Position numbers and translations under genes: made by a program. Shown in pieces: positions 16,461-25,264 of a DNA stretch of 64,000 nt. How positions within the stretch are numbered: position 1 is the first letter of the stretch; every line of letters starts with the position of its first letter. This stretch comes from Blastomonas natatoria (GTDB lineage Bacteria > Pseudomonadota > Alphaproteobacteria > Sphingomonadales > Sphingomonadaceae): positions 62,001 to 126,000 of the forward strand of contig NZ_QJJM01000002.1 in the NCBI RefSeq assembly GCF_003201955.1, in the 5' to 3' direction. The notes beneath the pieces were generated by a model. That model made no database searches and was not told the origin of the DNA. It saw only the letters and a list, made by a program, of their open reading frames with translations.

Positions 16461-17803
16461 GGCTGCGAGGTCCGCATCTGCCGATCGCGGGTGGAGAGCG
16501 CTTCCTGCGCGCCACCTTTCTGTCCCGGATAGCGACCCGACTTGGGCGTCATCGTCTCGAGATTCCACTCGGCCTCGTTGAACGGCGCGAAGCTCGCCAC
16601 CGGCGCGGGATAACCGCCAACCTCGCTTTCGTCATCGATGATATCGCCGCGACCTTCGGCCACGAAGAATAGCACGCGAATGTCGTCGGGCGCGCGATCC
16701 CAGGGGCGTGCGCCGGCGGTCTGCAGCAGCGAGGTTTCGACCTCACCCGAGGGCAGCACGGCATAGGCGTCCACGCGCGCCAGCGGTGCCTTGGCGGTGA
16801 TCAGCTTCGCACGCGTTTCGCCATATCGACCCAATTGCGGAAGCGGATTGCCGTGGCGGTCCACCGCGCGATTGTCCTTGCCGAAATAGGCGAGATCGCC
16901 ATCGCCGCCGAGCATCAGGAACGGCAGCCCTTCGTTGGTGTCGTTGCCTCCGCGCATGACATTGCCGATCGCGGTAATCTCGCCGGTGACATAATCATGC
17001 CCCTGCCACTCGAGGTTCATGAGGTTGTAATGCACCGCGCGATGGCCGGGATTGTAGATCAGGTTGTTGACCATCGCCACCTGCGCCCCGCCCTTGACCA
17101 GCGGCGACCGCTCCACATTGTGCGCCCAGACATTGCGGTAAAACATTATATTCGTTGCATTATCATGAATCAGCGAGCCCTTGCTGTGCTCGCCCTTGGG
17201 GTGGCTCGAATTGGCCAGGCCCTCGGCCGCCAGATTGTCGCGGAACACGATATGGTGGCTGGTGCCCGCACGCCATTGCTCGACGGTATCTCCGGTGAAG
17301 CGCGGGCCGGAAGCCGACATGTTCTCGTCCACGCCCCACAGGAAACTGCAATGTTCGACCACAACATTGTGCGCAGCGACAGTGGAAAACGAATCCGCCT
17401 CCCAGCCCGACATCCGCGCCTGGCCGTCCGCGCCGGTCATCACCCGGATATGCGAAACCACGACATCGTGTGTGCGCAGATCGATGCCACCCTTGATGAT
17501 CGTGATGCCCGGCGACGGCGCAGTCTGCCCTGCAATGGTGAGATAGGGCTCGCTGATTTCCAGTGTGCTGCGCCCCAGATCGATCACGCCGCCAACTTCG
17601 AACACGACCGTGCGCGGCCCCTTGGCGGCCAGCGCTTCTGCCAGCGATCCCGGCCCCGATTTGGCAAGCGTGGTGACGCGGATGATTCGCCCGCCTGCAC
17701 CGCCTCTGGTCGGGTCGCCAGGATGCGGCTCGGCGGCGGCATGGCCAAGGCTGGCCAGGGCAAAAGCCCCGATAATGGCGGCTTTCTGCAAGGTCTTGTG
17801 CAT
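16457..17803 (-). CDS. pectate lyase (polysaccharide lyase family 1-like), secreted
   Basis: 448 residues. A signal peptide (MHKTLQKAAIIGAFALASLG then HAAAEP) is followed by a right-handed beta-helix protein. Recognisable parts are AKGPRTVVFEVGGVIDLG, LTIAGQTAPSPGITI, VVSHIRVMTG, VEHCSFLWGVDENM and HNVERSPLVKGG, where the Arg may be the catalytic base as in PL1 enzymes. It cleaves homogalacturonan to unsaturated oligogalacturonides, whose monomer is handled by DhuI, KduD and KdgK. The ATG at 17803 is chosen for its RBS GGGAGAGAG; a longer frame lacks a signal peptide. The LacI operator lies 59 bases upstream. The C-terminal 60 residues outside the helix are of unknown role. Confidence 0.87.
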   Translation of the reverse strand: MHKTLQKAAIIGAFALASLGHAAAEPHPGDPTRGGAGGRIIRVTTLAKSGPGSLAEALAAKGPRTVVFEVGGVIDLGRSTLEISEPYLTIAGQTAPSPGITIIKGGIDLRTHDVVVSHIRVMTGADGQARMSGWEADSFSTVAAHNVVVEHCSFLWGVDENMSASGPRFTGDTVEQWRAGTSHHIVFRDNLAAEGLANSSHPKGEHSKGSLIHDNATNIMFYRNVWAHNVERSPLVKGGAQVAMVNNLIYNPGHRAVHYNLMNLEWQGHDYVTGEITAIGNVMRGGNDTNEGLPFLMLGGDGDLAYFGKDNRAVDRHGNPLPQLGRYGETRAKLITAKAPLARVDAYAVLPSGEVETSLLQTAGARPWDRAPDDIRVLFFVAEGRGDIIDDESEVGGYPAPVASFAPFNEAEWNLETMTPKSGRYPGQKGGAQEALSTRDRQMRTSQP

Positions 17804-17861
17804 GGTCTCTCTCCCGTTGCCATGGTTATTGACAGAGCGATGCCGAGAGGGCAATACATAA

Positions 17862-17871
17862 TGACACCGGT
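17862..17871. promoter_or_regulatory. LacI-type operator core upstream of the pectate lyase gene
   Basis: Sequence TAATGACACCGGTTACCT, 59 bases before the pectate lyase start. It forms, with the copy at 18006-18015, a pair 144 bases apart in the divergent pectate lyase / TonB receptor promoter region. Confidence 0.75.
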
Positions 17872-18005
17872 TACCTTGGGTGGTCAGCCTCTCTGGCGCT
17901 CCCCACAGATGATCGGGAAGAACAGCGGTGTCCGCCCCGGCGAGACATCGGAAGTCGGGAGTCAGGGTGTCAGGGCGTATCGGATGCATGGTGCATCTTC
18001 TCCTT

Positions 18006-18015
18006 TGACACCGGT
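18006..18015. promoter_or_regulatory. LacI-type operator core overlapping a -35-like TTGACA upstream of the TonB receptor gene
   Basis: Sequence TTTGACACCGGTAGCAA. TTGACA at 18005-18010 could be a -35 element, so a bound repressor would block RNA polymerase. The core is 39 bases before the receptor start; an RBS GGAGGGG is at 18041-18047. Confidence 0.7.
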
Positions 18016-18053
18016 AGCAATTGCCTGAAAAAGGCGATCAGGAGGGGACAGAC

Positions 18054-20939
18054 ATGCGCACTCAGCATCCGCACCGTGTATCGGGCATTTCCATTTTCAA
18101 GGTCGCGTTGCTGACCGGATGCGCACTGGGCGCGGCGGGCACCGCCCAGGCCCAGGTTGCCGAGACCGAGCAGCCGACATCGGTCGAGGACGAAGCCCTT
18201 GCCGCAGACGAGATCGTCGTCACCGGTTTCCGCCAGTCGCTTGAAGCCGCGATTAACCTGAAGCGTACTTCGGTCGGCGCGATCGACGCGATTGTCGCGG
18301 AAGACATCGCCAAGTTCCCCGACCAGAACCTCGCCGAATCGCTGCAGCGCATTCCCGGCATCTCGATCACCCGTGATGCTGGCGAAGGCCGCGCGATTAC
18401 CGTACGCGGTCTGTCGAGCCAGTTCACCCGCGTCCGCGTCAACGGTCTCGAGACCGTGGCCACTTCGACCGACGGCGCCTCGGCCAACCGCGATCGCGCC
18501 TTCGACTTCAACGTGTTCGCCTCCGAGCTGTTCAGCTCGATCGTCGTGCACAAGACCGCCGAAGCCAGTCTCGACGAAGGATCACTGGGTGCGGTGGTCG
18601 ATCTCAATACCGGCAACCCGCTCGCGGCGAAGGCGGGATTCACTGCGGTCGGTTCCGCTGTGGTCAGCTATAACGATCTGTCCGAATATGCAGGGCCCCG
18701 TCTTGCGGGTCTGCTGAGCTGGCGCAACGATGCCGGCACCTTCGGCGTGTCGCTCTCGGCCGCCTATCAGAAGACTCAGGTGCTCGAGCTCGGCAACAAC
18801 ACCGTGCGCTGGGCCCAGGCCCGGTTCGACTCGGTCAACGGCACCCCCTGCTTCCAGCAGAGCGCGACCAACACGGCGGCTCGCCCCAACAGTGGCGGCG
18901 TCTATCGTCCGAGTGCAGTCTGCGACCAGGCTGCCCTCGCCTTCCACCCGCGCATCCCGCGTTATGGCGAGGTAAAGCACGACCGCGAGCGTCTGGGTAT
19001 TACCGGATCCATCCAGTTTGCCCCCACCGACATGACCAAGTTCTCGATCGACGGCCTGTTCTCGCGCTTCAACAGCGACCGGCGCGAGCGCTGGGGCGAG
19101 GTGCTGTTCCGCTCGAACGAGCGCTCTATCGACGTCATCAATCCGGTTTACGATTCCAACAACAACATGATCAGCGGCACGTTCAACGATGCCTGGGTCC
19201 GCACCGAGCACTACCTGCGCGAAAGCACCACCGAATTCTATCAGGTCGGTGGCAGCTGGGATCAGGACCTGTCGGACAGCTTCCGGTTCACGCTGCTCGG
19301 CGGCATCTCGAAGTCGACCGCAGACATTCCGGTGGAAACGACCATCGTGTTCGACGACCGTGACGCGCAGGGCTATAGCTACGACTATACCGACATGAAG
19401 CGCCCGAAGCTGACCTTCGGCACCAGCGTCACCGATCCGGGCGTGTTCCAGCTTGCCGAAATCCGCGACCGGCCGTCGGAAATCGTCAACCAGTTCAAGA
19501 CCGCCCAGTTCCGCACCGAATGGGACGTCACCGACGGCTTCACAGTCAAGGCAGGCGCGATGTGGCGCCGGTTCGAGTTCGATACCGTGGCGTTCACCCG
19601 CGATACCGCAGTGTGCGGCAATGGCGGTCTGGACCGCGTGCTCGGCACCATCACCTGCTCGCCCACCAGCCTGTTCGGTCCGACGGCCGTCTACGGCTTC
19701 CCGGTCACGCCGCAGCTCTCTGAACTGTTCCAGCTGGGCAAGGCGGGGCAGCCTGCAGGCAACACAAACGCATGGCTCGTTCCCAACCTGGACACCGCAG
19801 CCGAATTCACCAGGCTTTACAGCCGCCCGCTCGCGCTGGACGCCGGCAATAATCGCGGCGTGCAGGAAACCACCAAGGGCGGCTATCTGCAGTTTGACGC
19901 CAAGGGTGACCTGTTTGGCCTCGAATATGCGCTCAACGCCGGGATCCGATATGTCAAAACCGAACAGTCCTCTTACGGTCTGGTGGGAACGGTCGAAGCG
20001 ACCATCGAGCGCAGCTATGATGACTGGCTGCCTGCAGCCAATATCGCATTTTTCCCAACGCAGAACCTGATCATCCGTGCAGCGGCGGCAGAGGTTATCA
20101 CTCGTCCGACGCTGGGCTCGCTGACCCCCGGCGGTTCGGCCGACGGCTTCAACTTCCGCGTCAACAGCGGCAACCCCTTCCTGGAGCCATTCCGGGCCAC
20201 CAACTATGACCTTGCGATCGAATGGTATTTCGCTCCGCAGGCCCTACTGTCGGTCGCCGGCTTCATCAAGAATGTCGGCAGCTTCACCCAGTCGGCAGCG
20301 ATCACCGAGGCAACCTTTGCACAAACCGGGCTACCGGTCTCGGTGCTCAACCCATCTTCGCCCGCTGCCCTGAACCCGGCGCTGCTCAGCCAGCCGATCT
20401 GGACATTGACCACCACGGTCAACGGTCAGGGTGCAAAGCTGAAGGGTGTCGAAATTGCTGCCCAAATCCCGTTCAGCGCTTTCACGGATGGATTCTTCGG
20501 CAACTTCGGTATTCTGGCCAACGCGACGTTCATTGACAGCAGTGCCACCTTTACACTGCAGGGCCCTGCAGTTGCACCGGGAGGCGCACTGCAGCCCGTT
20601 ACCCGCCGCGCAGCTCTAGCCAACGTGTCGAAGCAGTCGTTCAACGGTACCTTCTACTATGACGACGGCAAGTTCTCGGCGCGCGTGATGGGCACCTATC
20701 GCAGCCGCTGGCACGAAGGCGCGAGCGGCACCGGCAATGTCCTGGAAGGCTTTGGCAGCCAGTTCAACCTCGATGCATCGATCCGCTACAAGCTGACCGA
20801 ATGGGTCGAAGTCTCGCTGGAAGGCAACAACCTGACCGATACCTATCGCTATCGCTTCACCGATTTCGATGCGAACCGGAACTACGAGAACAACCATTTC
20901 GGCCGCACCTTCTTCCTGGGCGCGCGCTTCAAATACTGA
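18054..20939 (+). CDS. TonB-dependent receptor, probable oligogalacturonide/pectin importer
   Basis: 961 residues. A signal peptide (ending AGTAQAQ) is followed by an N-terminal TonB-box-like stretch (DEIVVTGFRQSLE), a plug domain (SVGAIDAIVAEDIAKFPDQN, LAESLQRIPGISITRD, AITVRGLSSQFTRVRVNG) and a long beta-barrel ending GRTFFLGARFKY, with the terminal aromatic residue needed for BAM insertion. The AKFPDQNLAESLQRIPG signature belongs to the carbohydrate receptors of Xanthomonas, Caulobacter and sphingomonads. The LacI operator and divergent pectate lyase indicate uptake of pectic oligomers across the outer membrane. A strong hairpin after the stop separates it partly from the two enzyme genes downstream. 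Confidence 0.92.
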   Translation: MRTQHPHRVSGISIFKVALLTGCALGAAGTAQAQVAETEQPTSVEDEALAADEIVVTGFRQSLEAAINLKRTSVGAIDAIVAEDIAKFPDQNLAESLQRIPGISITRDAGEGRAITVRGLSSQFTRVRVNGLETVATSTDGASANRDRAFDFNVFASELFSSIVVHKTAEASLDEGSLGAVVDLNTGNPLAAKAGFTAVGSAVVSYNDLSEYAGPRLAGLLSWRNDAGTFGVSLSAAYQKTQVLELGNNTVRWAQARFDSVNGTPCFQQSATNTAARPNSGGVYRPSAVCDQAALAFHPRIPRYGEVKHDRERLGITGSIQFAPTDMTKFSIDGLFSRFNSDRRERWGEVLFRSNERSIDVINPVYDSNNNMISGTFNDAWVRTEHYLRESTTEFYQVGGSWDQDLSDSFRFTLLGGISKSTADIPVETTIVFDDRDAQGYSYDYTDMKRPKLTFGTSVTDPGVFQLAEIRDRPSEIVNQFKTAQFRTEWDVTDGFTVKAGAMWRRFEFDTVAFTRDTAVCGNGGLDRVLGTITCSPTSLFGPTAVYGFPVTPQLSELFQLGKAGQPAGNTNAWLVPNLDTAAEFTRLYSRPLALDAGNNRGVQETTKGGYLQFDAKGDLFGLEYALNAGIRYVKTEQSSYGLVGTVEATIERSYDDWLPAANIAFFPTQNLIIRAAAAEVITRPTLGSLTPGGSADGFNFRVNSGNPFLEPFRATNYDLAIEWYFAPQALLSVAGFIKNVGSFTQSAAITEATFAQTGLPVSVLNPSSPAALNPALLSQPIWTLTTTVNGQGAKLKGVEIAAQIPFSAFTDGFFGNFGILANATFIDSSATFTLQGPAVAPGGALQPVTRRAALANVSKQSFNGTFYYDDGKFSARVMGTYRSRWHEGASGTGNVLEGFGSQFNLDASIRYKLTEWVEVSLEGNNLTDTYRYRFTDFDANRNYENNHFGRTFFLGARFKY

Positions 20940-20947
20940 TCACAACC

Positions 20948-20978
20948 GGGCAGCGGTTCGCCGCTGCCCAATCCTTTG
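20948..20978 (+). terminator. strong hairpin after the TonB receptor gene
   Basis: Perfect nine-base stem GGGCAGCGG / CCGCTGCCC at 20948-20956 and 20961-20969 with a TTCG loop, followed by AATCCTTT. The T run is weak, so partial termination or mRNA 3'-end protection, lowering expression of the downstream enzymes relative to the receptor, is more likely than a full stop. Confidence 0.65.
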
Positions 20979-20993
20979 ACGGGAGGAGCCGCC

Positions 20994-21995
20994 ATGACGA
21001 TCGACCGCCGGTCCCTCATGGCGGCTCCGCTCGCCTTGGGCCTTGCCAGCCTGGCGAGCGCGCAGACGCCAGTACCTGAGGTTCCGGGCGGCGCCCTGCC
21101 CCCCGGTCTGCCCCAGCCATCCGAGACCATCGACCTTTGGCCAAAGGGAGCGCCGGGAGCCCCCGCGGCGCCGCTCGTCGAAACCGTGCAGGAACGCTCG
21201 ATCGACCGGCTGGTCACCGACCGCGCGGTATTCGGAATTTCCAGACCCCGCATGGCGGTGTTCCGGCCCGACCAGCCCAATGGCGCAGCGGTGCTGATCA
21301 CGCCCGGCGGTGGCTATCGCTGGGTGGTGGTCGACAAGGAAGGCTATGAAATGGGCCGCTGGCTGGCAGCGCGCGGCTTCACCGCCTTCGTGCTGTTCTA
21401 CCGGCTACCCGGCGAAGGCTGGGCGGCGGGACCCGATGTCCCGCTCGCCGATGCGCAGCGCGCGATGCGCCTCATCCGTGCGCGCGCACGCGATTTTGCG
21501 ATCGACCCCGAGCGCGTTTCGGCCATGGGCTTTTCTGCGGGAGGACATCTGTGCGCGGACCTTTCCACGCGCTTCGATGCAAAAGTCTACGAAGCGGTGG
21601 ATGCTGCCGACCGCCTTTCCGCAAAGCCGCACAGCGCCGCGCCGATCTATCCCGTCATCTCGATGACCGCGCCCGATGCCCATCCCGGCTCGCGCGATCT
21701 GCTGCTGGGCAAGGCGCCGACCGCCATGCGCGAAACTGCGCACTCGCCGCATCGCAACGTGCCTGCCAATGCCCCGCCTTTCTTCCTCCTCCATGCCGAA
21801 GATGACGCGGTTGTGCCGGTGAATAACGCATTGCTGCTCCGCGCCGCGCTGAAGGAAAAGGGCGCGCGGGTCGAAACACATCTGTTCGAACATGGCGGCC
21901 ATGGCTTCGGGCTGCGCAAGGCGATCGGCAAGCCGGTCGAGGTCTGGCCCGAATTGTGGCGTGCCTGGGCGCGGACGACGGGGCTGGCCCTGTGA
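20994..21995 (+). CDS. exported alpha/beta hydrolase, acetyl-esterase/BD-FAE-like
   Basis: 333 residues. The N-terminus MTIDRRSLMAAPLALGLASL resembles a twin-arginine signal. The fold is that of bacterial acetylxylan or pectin acetylesterases: LITPGGGYRWVVVDKEGYEM (oxyanion GGGY), AMGFSAGGHL with the nucleophile Ser, Asp in HAEDDAVVP and His in EHGGHGFGL. The ATG at 20994 follows GGGAGGAG; the frame has a TTG further upstream without RBS. It overlaps the GH43 gene by four bases (GTGA). It likely removes acetyl groups from plant polysaccharide fragments in the periplasm. Substrate is inferred from locus context. Confidence 0.87.
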   Translation: MTIDRRSLMAAPLALGLASLASAQTPVPEVPGGALPPGLPQPSETIDLWPKGAPGAPAAPLVETVQERSIDRLVTDRAVFGISRPRMAVFRPDQPNGAAVLITPGGGYRWVVVDKEGYEMGRWLAARGFTAFVLFYRLPGEGWAAGPDVPLADAQRAMRLIRARARDFAIDPERVSAMGFSAGGHLCADLSTRFDAKVYEAVDAADRLSAKPHSAAPIYPVISMTAPDAHPGSRDLLLGKAPTAMRETAHSPHRNVPANAPPFFLLHAEDDAVVPVNNALLLRAALKEKGARVETHLFEHGGHGFGLRKAIGKPVEVWPELWRAWARTTGLAL

Positions 21996-23608
21996 CTTGG
22001 CGCCTTCCCCTCCTGACCCGCCGCACCGCTATCGCCTCGGCGGGGCTCACCAGCTTGGGGCTTGCAACATCTCTGCCCGCAAGCCCCTCCCCGGCGCCTG
22101 ATCCTTCCCCGAAATGGCGCCGGGGCCTGGACAACCAGCGCATTGCCGATCTGGGCGATGGCCGCTTCCTCAACCCGGTCCTCTCGGGCGACCGGCCCGA
22201 CCCGGCGATCCTCAAGGACGGTGACGACTATTATCTCACCTTTTCCAGCTTCGAATCCTATCCCGGTCTGCTGATCTGGCATTCGCGCGATCTGGTGAAC
22301 TGGCATCCCCGCAAGCCAGCGCTTACCCGCAATATCGGATCGGTCTGGGCGGTCAGCCTGGAAAAGCATAAGGGCCGCTATTTCATCTACATTCCGGTCA
22401 AGGCCAGCCCGCAGAACGACACGTTCGTCATCTGGGCCGACCATATCGACGGCCCCTGGTCCGACCCTGTGCCGCTCAGCCTGCACAGGCATATCGACCC
22501 CTGCCATGCCGTGGGCGAGGATGGATCGCGCTGGCTGTTCCTGTCGGGCGGAGACCGAGTGAGGCTTTCCGATGACGGCATGCGCGTGACCGGCGAGGTC
22601 GAGCATGTCTACGACCCCTGGCGATACCCGGACGAATGGGATGTCGAGGGGTTCGCTCCTGAAGGCCCGAAAATCCATCGTATCGGCCAATGGTTCTACA
22701 TGCTCACCGCCGTGGGGGGCACGGCAGGACCTCCCACGGGCCATATGGTCATCGCTGCTCGCTCACGATCGATCCATGGCCCGTGGGAGCAGCATCCTGG
22801 CAACCCGCTGGTGCGAACCACCGACATCCGCGAAGCCTGGTGGTCGCGCGGCCATGCCAGCCTGGTGCAGGCGCCGGACAAGAGCTGGTGGAGCCTCTAT
22901 CATGGTTTCGAAAACGGCTATTGGACGCTTGGTCGCCAATGCCTGCTCGATCCGGTCGAGTTCACGCCCGATGGCTGGTTCCGCATGACTGGCGGCGACC
23001 TCTCCGCGCCGATTGCCAAGCCAGACGGCGGGACGGCCCTGCCGCACGGCATGGCGCTGTCCGACGATTTCAGCACCCTCGCGATCGGGACGAAATGGTC
23101 GTTCTTCCGCCCCGATCCCGACGAAGCGACCCGCGCAAGGGTGGCCGACAACACGCTGTATTTCAAAGGCAAGGGCCTTGCCCCTTCAACGGGTTCGCCA
23201 CTGCTGGTGACGGCGGGCGACACCTCCTACCGGTTCGAATGCGATATCGAACTCGCCCCCGGCGGCACGGCAGGGCTGGTGCTGTTCTATGACGACAAGC
23301 TCTATGCGGGCCTGGGCTTCGATGCCGAACGCTTCGTGACGCATCAATATGGCATCGAGCGGGGTCGCCCGGTCAATCCGCACGGCGACCGCATGCGCAT
23401 CCGCGTAACCAACCGACAGCATATCGTCAGCTTCCATACATCGGGCGATGGCGGCAAGACCTGGGCGAAATTCGATCGCGGCATGGAAGTCTCGGGCTAT
23501 CACCACAATGTTCGCGGCGGCTTCCTCATGCTGCGCCCGGGGCTCTATGCGGCAGGCCCCGGCGAAGCAAAATTCCGCGACTTCCGCTTCACCGCGCTGG
23601 ACGATTAG
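21992..23608 (+). CDS. glycoside hydrolase family 43-like enzyme with C-terminal beta-sandwich, exported
   Basis: 538 residues with GTG start overlapping the esterase stop. The N-terminus TRRTAIASAGLTSLGLATSL is a possible Tat signal. A five-bladed propeller follows: LSGDRPDPAILKDGDDYYLT (general-base Asp), DVEGFAPEGPKIHRIG (acid Glu) and SRGHASLVQAPDKSWW. From about residue 350 (ALSDDFSTLAIGTKWSFF) a concanavalin-like GH43 C2 domain begins. Members act as beta-xylosidases, alpha-L-arabinofuranosidases or galactanases. Here removal of arabinose or galactose side chains from pectin is plausible. The stop overlaps the convergent LysR stop by a few bases. Confidence 0.87.
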   Translation: MTWRLPLLTRRTAIASAGLTSLGLATSLPASPSPAPDPSPKWRRGLDNQRIADLGDGRFLNPVLSGDRPDPAILKDGDDYYLTFSSFESYPGLLIWHSRDLVNWHPRKPALTRNIGSVWAVSLEKHKGRYFIYIPVKASPQNDTFVIWADHIDGPWSDPVPLSLHRHIDPCHAVGEDGSRWLFLSGGDRVRLSDDGMRVTGEVEHVYDPWRYPDEWDVEGFAPEGPKIHRIGQWFYMLTAVGGTAGPPTGHMVIAARSRSIHGPWEQHPGNPLVRTTDIREAWWSRGHASLVQAPDKSWWSLYHGFENGYWTLGRQCLLDPVEFTPDGWFRMTGGDLSAPIAKPDGGTALPHGMALSDDFSTLAIGTKWSFFRPDPDEATRARVADNTLYFKGKGLAPSTGSPLLVTAGDTSYRFECDIELAPGGTAGLVLFYDDKLYAGLGFDAERFVTHQYGIERGRPVNPHGDRMRIRVTNRQHIVSFHTSGDGGKTWAKFDRGMEVSGYHHNVRGGFLMLRPGLYAAGPGEAKFRDFRFTALDD

Positions 23609-24501
23609 CCGAGGCCCGGTACCACCGAGGCCAGCCATTCCGCGAACAGCCGTGCGCGCGGACGTACCCGCCGACCTTCGGGAAAGATCACCCAGATATC
23701 GCTGTTGCCCAATGTCCAGTCGGGCAGCAGGGCAACGAGTTCTCCCCGCGCCAGATTGGCACCGACCATCCGGTTGGTCACCATGGCGATGCCCAATCCG
23801 GCTAGAGCTGCAGCGCGCAGCCCCTCGGCCGCGTTGACGCGCAGCAAGGGGTCGGCGGGATAGGCGGTCTTGCGCGTACCGGCCCGCTCGAACGTCCAGG
23901 CCTGGCGGCTATCGAAGCTCGCAAAGCTGATGATGCGGTGATCGGAAAGGCCATCCGGATCGCCTGGCGACCCCATCTCGGCGAGATAGGCGGGCGATGC
24001 GACGAGCATGCGTGCAGCACGGTCGATGCGCCGCGCCAGCAGGCTGCTGTCGCCGAGCGCCCCGGTGCGCAGCGCGAGGTCGACCCCCTCCTCCACCAGG
24101 TCGATGCGGCGATCATCGAGGATCAGTTCGATCCGAATGTCGGGATGCTGCGCCTGAAAATCGGACAGCAGCGGGATCACGACCTGGCTGGCATAGACCG
24201 GTGGCGCGGCGATGCGCAGACTGCCGCTGAAGGAGCCGGCCTCGTCGCGCGCCGCAGCCTCGGCTGCATCGGCCTCGTCCAGCGCCAGCCGCGCGCCGTC
24301 ATAGAAGCGCTGGCCCGCTTCGGTGAGGCTGTGGCTTCGCGTGCTGCGCATGATGAGGCAGACGCCCAGCCGCTCCTCGAGCAGCGCGACGGACTTGGAC
24401 AGCGCGGGCTGCCCGATCCGCAGCTGTCGTGCTGCGCCGGAAAACGAGCCGCAATCAGCCACCGTCACAAAATGGCGCATGGCCTGAAGCCGGTCCATCA
24501 A
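23605..24501 (-). CDS. LysR-family transcriptional regulator
   Basis: 298 residues. The N-terminal winged helix-turn-helix (MRHFVTVADCGSFSGAARQL, RIGQPALSKSVALLEERLGV) and a C-terminal co-inducer domain (DIRIELILDDRRIDLVEEG, GLGIAMVTNRMV) match the DNA-binding LysR regulators of the CrgA/PecT-like type. It is divergent from the AhpD-like gene across 115 bases, the usual arrangement for a LysR protein and its target. The inducer is unknown; an oxidant or electrophile would fit the target. It faces the GH43 gene with overlapping stops, so it is the first gene outside the pectin locus. Confidence 0.9.
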   Translation of the reverse strand: MMDRLQAMRHFVTVADCGSFSGAARQLRIGQPALSKSVALLEERLGVCLIMRSTRSHSLTEAGQRFYDGARLALDEADAAEAAARDEAGSFSGSLRIAAPPVYASQVVIPLLSDFQAQHPDIRIELILDDRRIDLVEEGVDLALRTGALGDSSLLARRIDRAARMLVASPAYLAEMGSPGDPDGLSDHRIISFASFDSRQAWTFERAGTRKTAYPADPLLRVNAAEGLRAAALAGLGIAMVTNRMVGANLARGELVALLPDWTLGNSDIWVIFPEGRRVRPRARLFAEWLASVVPGLG

Positions 24502-24616
24502 TCATTCCTTCCAGGAATGGATGTTAGCTCCTGCGGATATCTACTGCAATGTTCTGGAATGCCCTAATTCCGGTTTGGCCGCAGCCACTAAGGGCTGGGC
24601 CAATCGGAGACAGGAC

Positions 24617-25201
24617 ATGACCGCTTTCACCATCCACAGCATCGACACCGCCCCTGCAGGATCGAAGGACCGCCTCGCCGCAGTCAAGAAAGGCTGGGGC
24701 TTCATCCCTAAGCTGCAAGCGACGCTCGCCGAAAGCCCGGTGGCGTTGAAGGCCTATGACGACCTGTTCGGGCTGATCGCCGCCGAAGCCACGCTGACCC
24801 CCGCCGAACAGCAGGTCGTCTATCAGGCAATCAACGTCTTCCATGGCTGCGAATATTGCGCATCGGGCCATACCTTCCTGTCGCGCAAGGCAGGTGTGCC
24901 CGAAGACGTGATCCAGGCGATCCGGACCCTTCAGCCGATCACCGATGCCCGCCTGCAGGCGCTGCGCGTCTTTGCCGAAACGGTCGCAGAGCAGCGCGGC
25001 TTTGCCGGCGACGCGGCGGTCGATGCGTTTCTCGCTGCCGGCTTCAGCAAGGCACAAGTGCTCGAGGTCGTGACGATCATCGCCACCAAGGTGATCAGCA
25101 ATTACACCAACCACCTCACCCATACGCCGCTCGAGGATTTCATGAACGATCCCGCACTGCGCTGGGAAGACCCCAAGGGACGGACCCCCCGTCGCGATTG
25201 A
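24617..25201 (+). CDS. carboxymuconolactone decarboxylase / AhpD-like peroxidase-family protein
   Basis: 194 residues of the all-helical AhpD-like family. The active-site motif is CEYCASGH (CxxC followed by His three residues on), with Glu in the preceding helix region LTPAEQQVVYQAINVFHG. Proteins with this motif act as alkyl hydroperoxidases or disulfide reductants. The start at 24617 follows GGAGACAGG; an earlier in-frame start would place the promoter region inside the gene. Divergent from the LysR regulator, which probably controls it. The similar uncharacterised family members in proteobacteria are often induced by oxidants; no specific substrate can be named. Confidence 0.85.
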   Translation: MTAFTIHSIDTAPAGSKDRLAAVKKGWGFIPKLQATLAESPVALKAYDDLFGLIAAEATLTPAEQQVVYQAINVFHGCEYCASGHTFLSRKAGVPEDVIQAIRTLQPITDARLQALRVFAETVAEQRGFAGDAAVDAFLAAGFSKAQVLEVVTIIATKVISNYTNHLTHTPLEDFMNDPALRWEDPKGRTPRRD

Positions 25202-25264
25202 GGCGGCTGATTGTCCGAGAGGGCATGTCCCCTGGTGGCCGGCAGGCCATCAGGGCATGACCGT

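Noticed and set aside
17804-18053. Small protein in the pectate lyase / TonB receptor intergenic region
   Set aside because: The open frames there are extensions of the neighbours without RBS; the region is explained by two operators and the divergent promoters.
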